From assembly GCA_903837445.1 (NCBI GenBank), contig CAILUR010000006.1, forward strand, positions 1-6,036: 6,036 nt of DNA, in the 5' to 3' direction. This DNA is from an uncultured bacterium. GTDB lineage: Bacteria > Oederibacteriota > PGYV01 > CAILUR01. Within the stretch, counting starts at the first letter, position 1; each line of letters begins with the position of its first letter. The position numbers were made by a program, and so were the translations under genes. The notes below the pieces were generated by a model that saw only the letters and a list, made by a program, of their open reading frames with translations, was not told where the DNA came from and ran no database searches. Positions 5,370 through 6,036 of this stretch are shown here, in pieces.

Positions 5370-6036
5370 TTATCTTTCCTTTCGTCTGCCCTTCACAGGA
5401 ATTTCAAGTTCTTCCCTGTATTTGGAGACAGTTCTGCGTTTTATGTTTATCCCACGTTTTTTGAGCATTTCAGTAAGCGCCTCATCTGTATATGGGTGGG
5501 CTTTGGCTTCTCCATCTACAATATCTTGTAGCTCCGCTTTCACCTTATCCGATGAAATATCTGACCCGCCATTGTTACTCCTTAATTTTGATGGAAAAAA
5601 TATTCTCAGCGGCACAGTCATCCCTCCTGGCAATGTCGCGTAACGCTTAGAAACTGTCCGACTTATAGTAGATTCGGCAAGTGCTAAACTTTTTGCTATT
5701 TTTTCCTCAGTAAGTGGTTTCAATTTTTCTTTATTTCCAATATCCGAAAAATAATCAGCCTGTGCTTCAATAATTTTCGATACTACTCTATTTATAGTAA
5801 TATTTCTCTGTTCAATAGCCATCAATATTGCTGTGATTCTGCTCAAACACCCCTTTACTATTTTTTTCCCAACTTTACTCTGTTCAAAAATTTGTTTTGC
5901 CTCTTCATTTATATTTATTTTAGGTATATCTCCTTCAATCTGTATATAAAATTCTCCATTTATATGTTTTGTTATTCTTATTTCCGGCCTAATGACAGAT
6001 GCTGCTAGTCCAAATTTTCTTCCTGGATAAGGGTCA
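5370..6036 (-). CDS. rpoN: RNA polymerase sigma-54 factor, C-terminal part (5' end outside window)
   Basis: The C-terminal 221 residues of sigma-54, which directs core RNA polymerase to -24/-12 promoters activated by AAA+ enhancer-binding proteins. The frame is open to the right edge with no break. It enters in the core-binding domain with DPYPGRKFG, equivalent to the family's DPRPG block, followed by IRPEIRITKHINGEFYIQIEG. Next come IEQRN (about 74-78) and VVSKIIEAQADYF. The helix-turn-helix region is about 109-132 (TEEKIAKSLALAESTISRTV), then PGGMTVPLRIFF. The RpoN box that contacts the -24 element is RRTVSKYREEL (about 200-210; DNA about 5408-5438). The protein ends soon after, as usual. 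An internal TTG at 5846 is not the start, because conserved sigma-54 sequence continues upstream of it. No convincing terminator follows, so some readthrough into hpf is likely. Confidence 0.95.
   Translation of the reverse strand, partial: DPYPGRKFGLAASVIRPEIRITKHINGEFYIQIEGDIPKININEEAKQIFEQSKVGKKIVKGCLSRITAILMAIEQRNITINRVVSKIIEAQADYFSDIGNKEKLKPLTEEKIAKSLALAESTISRTVSKRYATLPGGMTVPLRIFFPSKLRSNNGGSDISSDKVKAELQDIVDGEAKAHPYTDEALTEMLKKRGINIKRRTVSKYREELEIPVKGRRKER

Noticed and set aside
5370..5846. A short separate gene starting at TTG 5846
   Set aside because: Conserved sigma-54 core-binding sequence continues in the same frame to the window edge, so this is the internal part of a truncated rpoN.

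Overview
The window is a compact, AT-rich stretch of bacterial chromosome. Every gene I can support lies on the minus strand, so transcription runs from high to low coordinates. In that order the genes are: the 3' end of rpoN (sigma-54), long-form hpf (ribosome hibernation factor), ptsN (nitrogen-type PTS EIIA), hprK (HPr kinase/phosphorylase), a membrane-anchored yvcK/glmR-like gene, then mannose-family PTS EIIA, EIIB, EIIC and the first 47 codons of EIID. Both edge genes (rpoN and EIID) are cut by the window.

Layout: rpoN ends at 5370. A 184-bp gap follows, the only sizeable non-coding stretch, and it carries a good sigma-70-type promoter reading into hpf. From hpf onward the genes are separated by a few dozen bases at most or overlap (hprK/yvcK by 17 bp, EIIC/EIID by an ATGA). 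Several starts have a clear Shine-Dalgarno, and these support shorter starts for yvcK and EIIC than the longest open frames. hprK also has a better start than its longest frame, preceded by a small GC-rich block that can fold in two exclusive ways.

How the genes fit together: this is the known rpoN-hpf-ptsN regulatory neighbourhood joined to HPr kinase and a complete mannose-type permease. Sigma-54, PtsN and HPrK link nitrogen/carbon status to PTS phosphorylation. HPF links growth state to ribosome dormancy. YvcK/GlmR homologues direct carbon to amino-sugar and cell-wall precursors when gluconeogenic carbon is used. EIIA-EIIB-EIIC-EIID would import and phosphorylate a hexose or amino sugar. 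HPr and EI are not in the window and may lie further downstream (inference).

Organism: a diderm-type bacterium using sigma-54, HPr kinase and mannose PTS together. Low GC plus this gene mix suggests Elusimicrobiota/Endomicrobia or Omnitrophota, or less likely a deltaproteobacterial relative. This is a low-confidence inference. I found no mobile element, CRISPR array, tRNA or rRNA, and nothing I would call an undescribed system. The most interesting points are yvcK sitting where rapZ often sits, the leader structure before hprK, and poly-A tracts in the permease genes.
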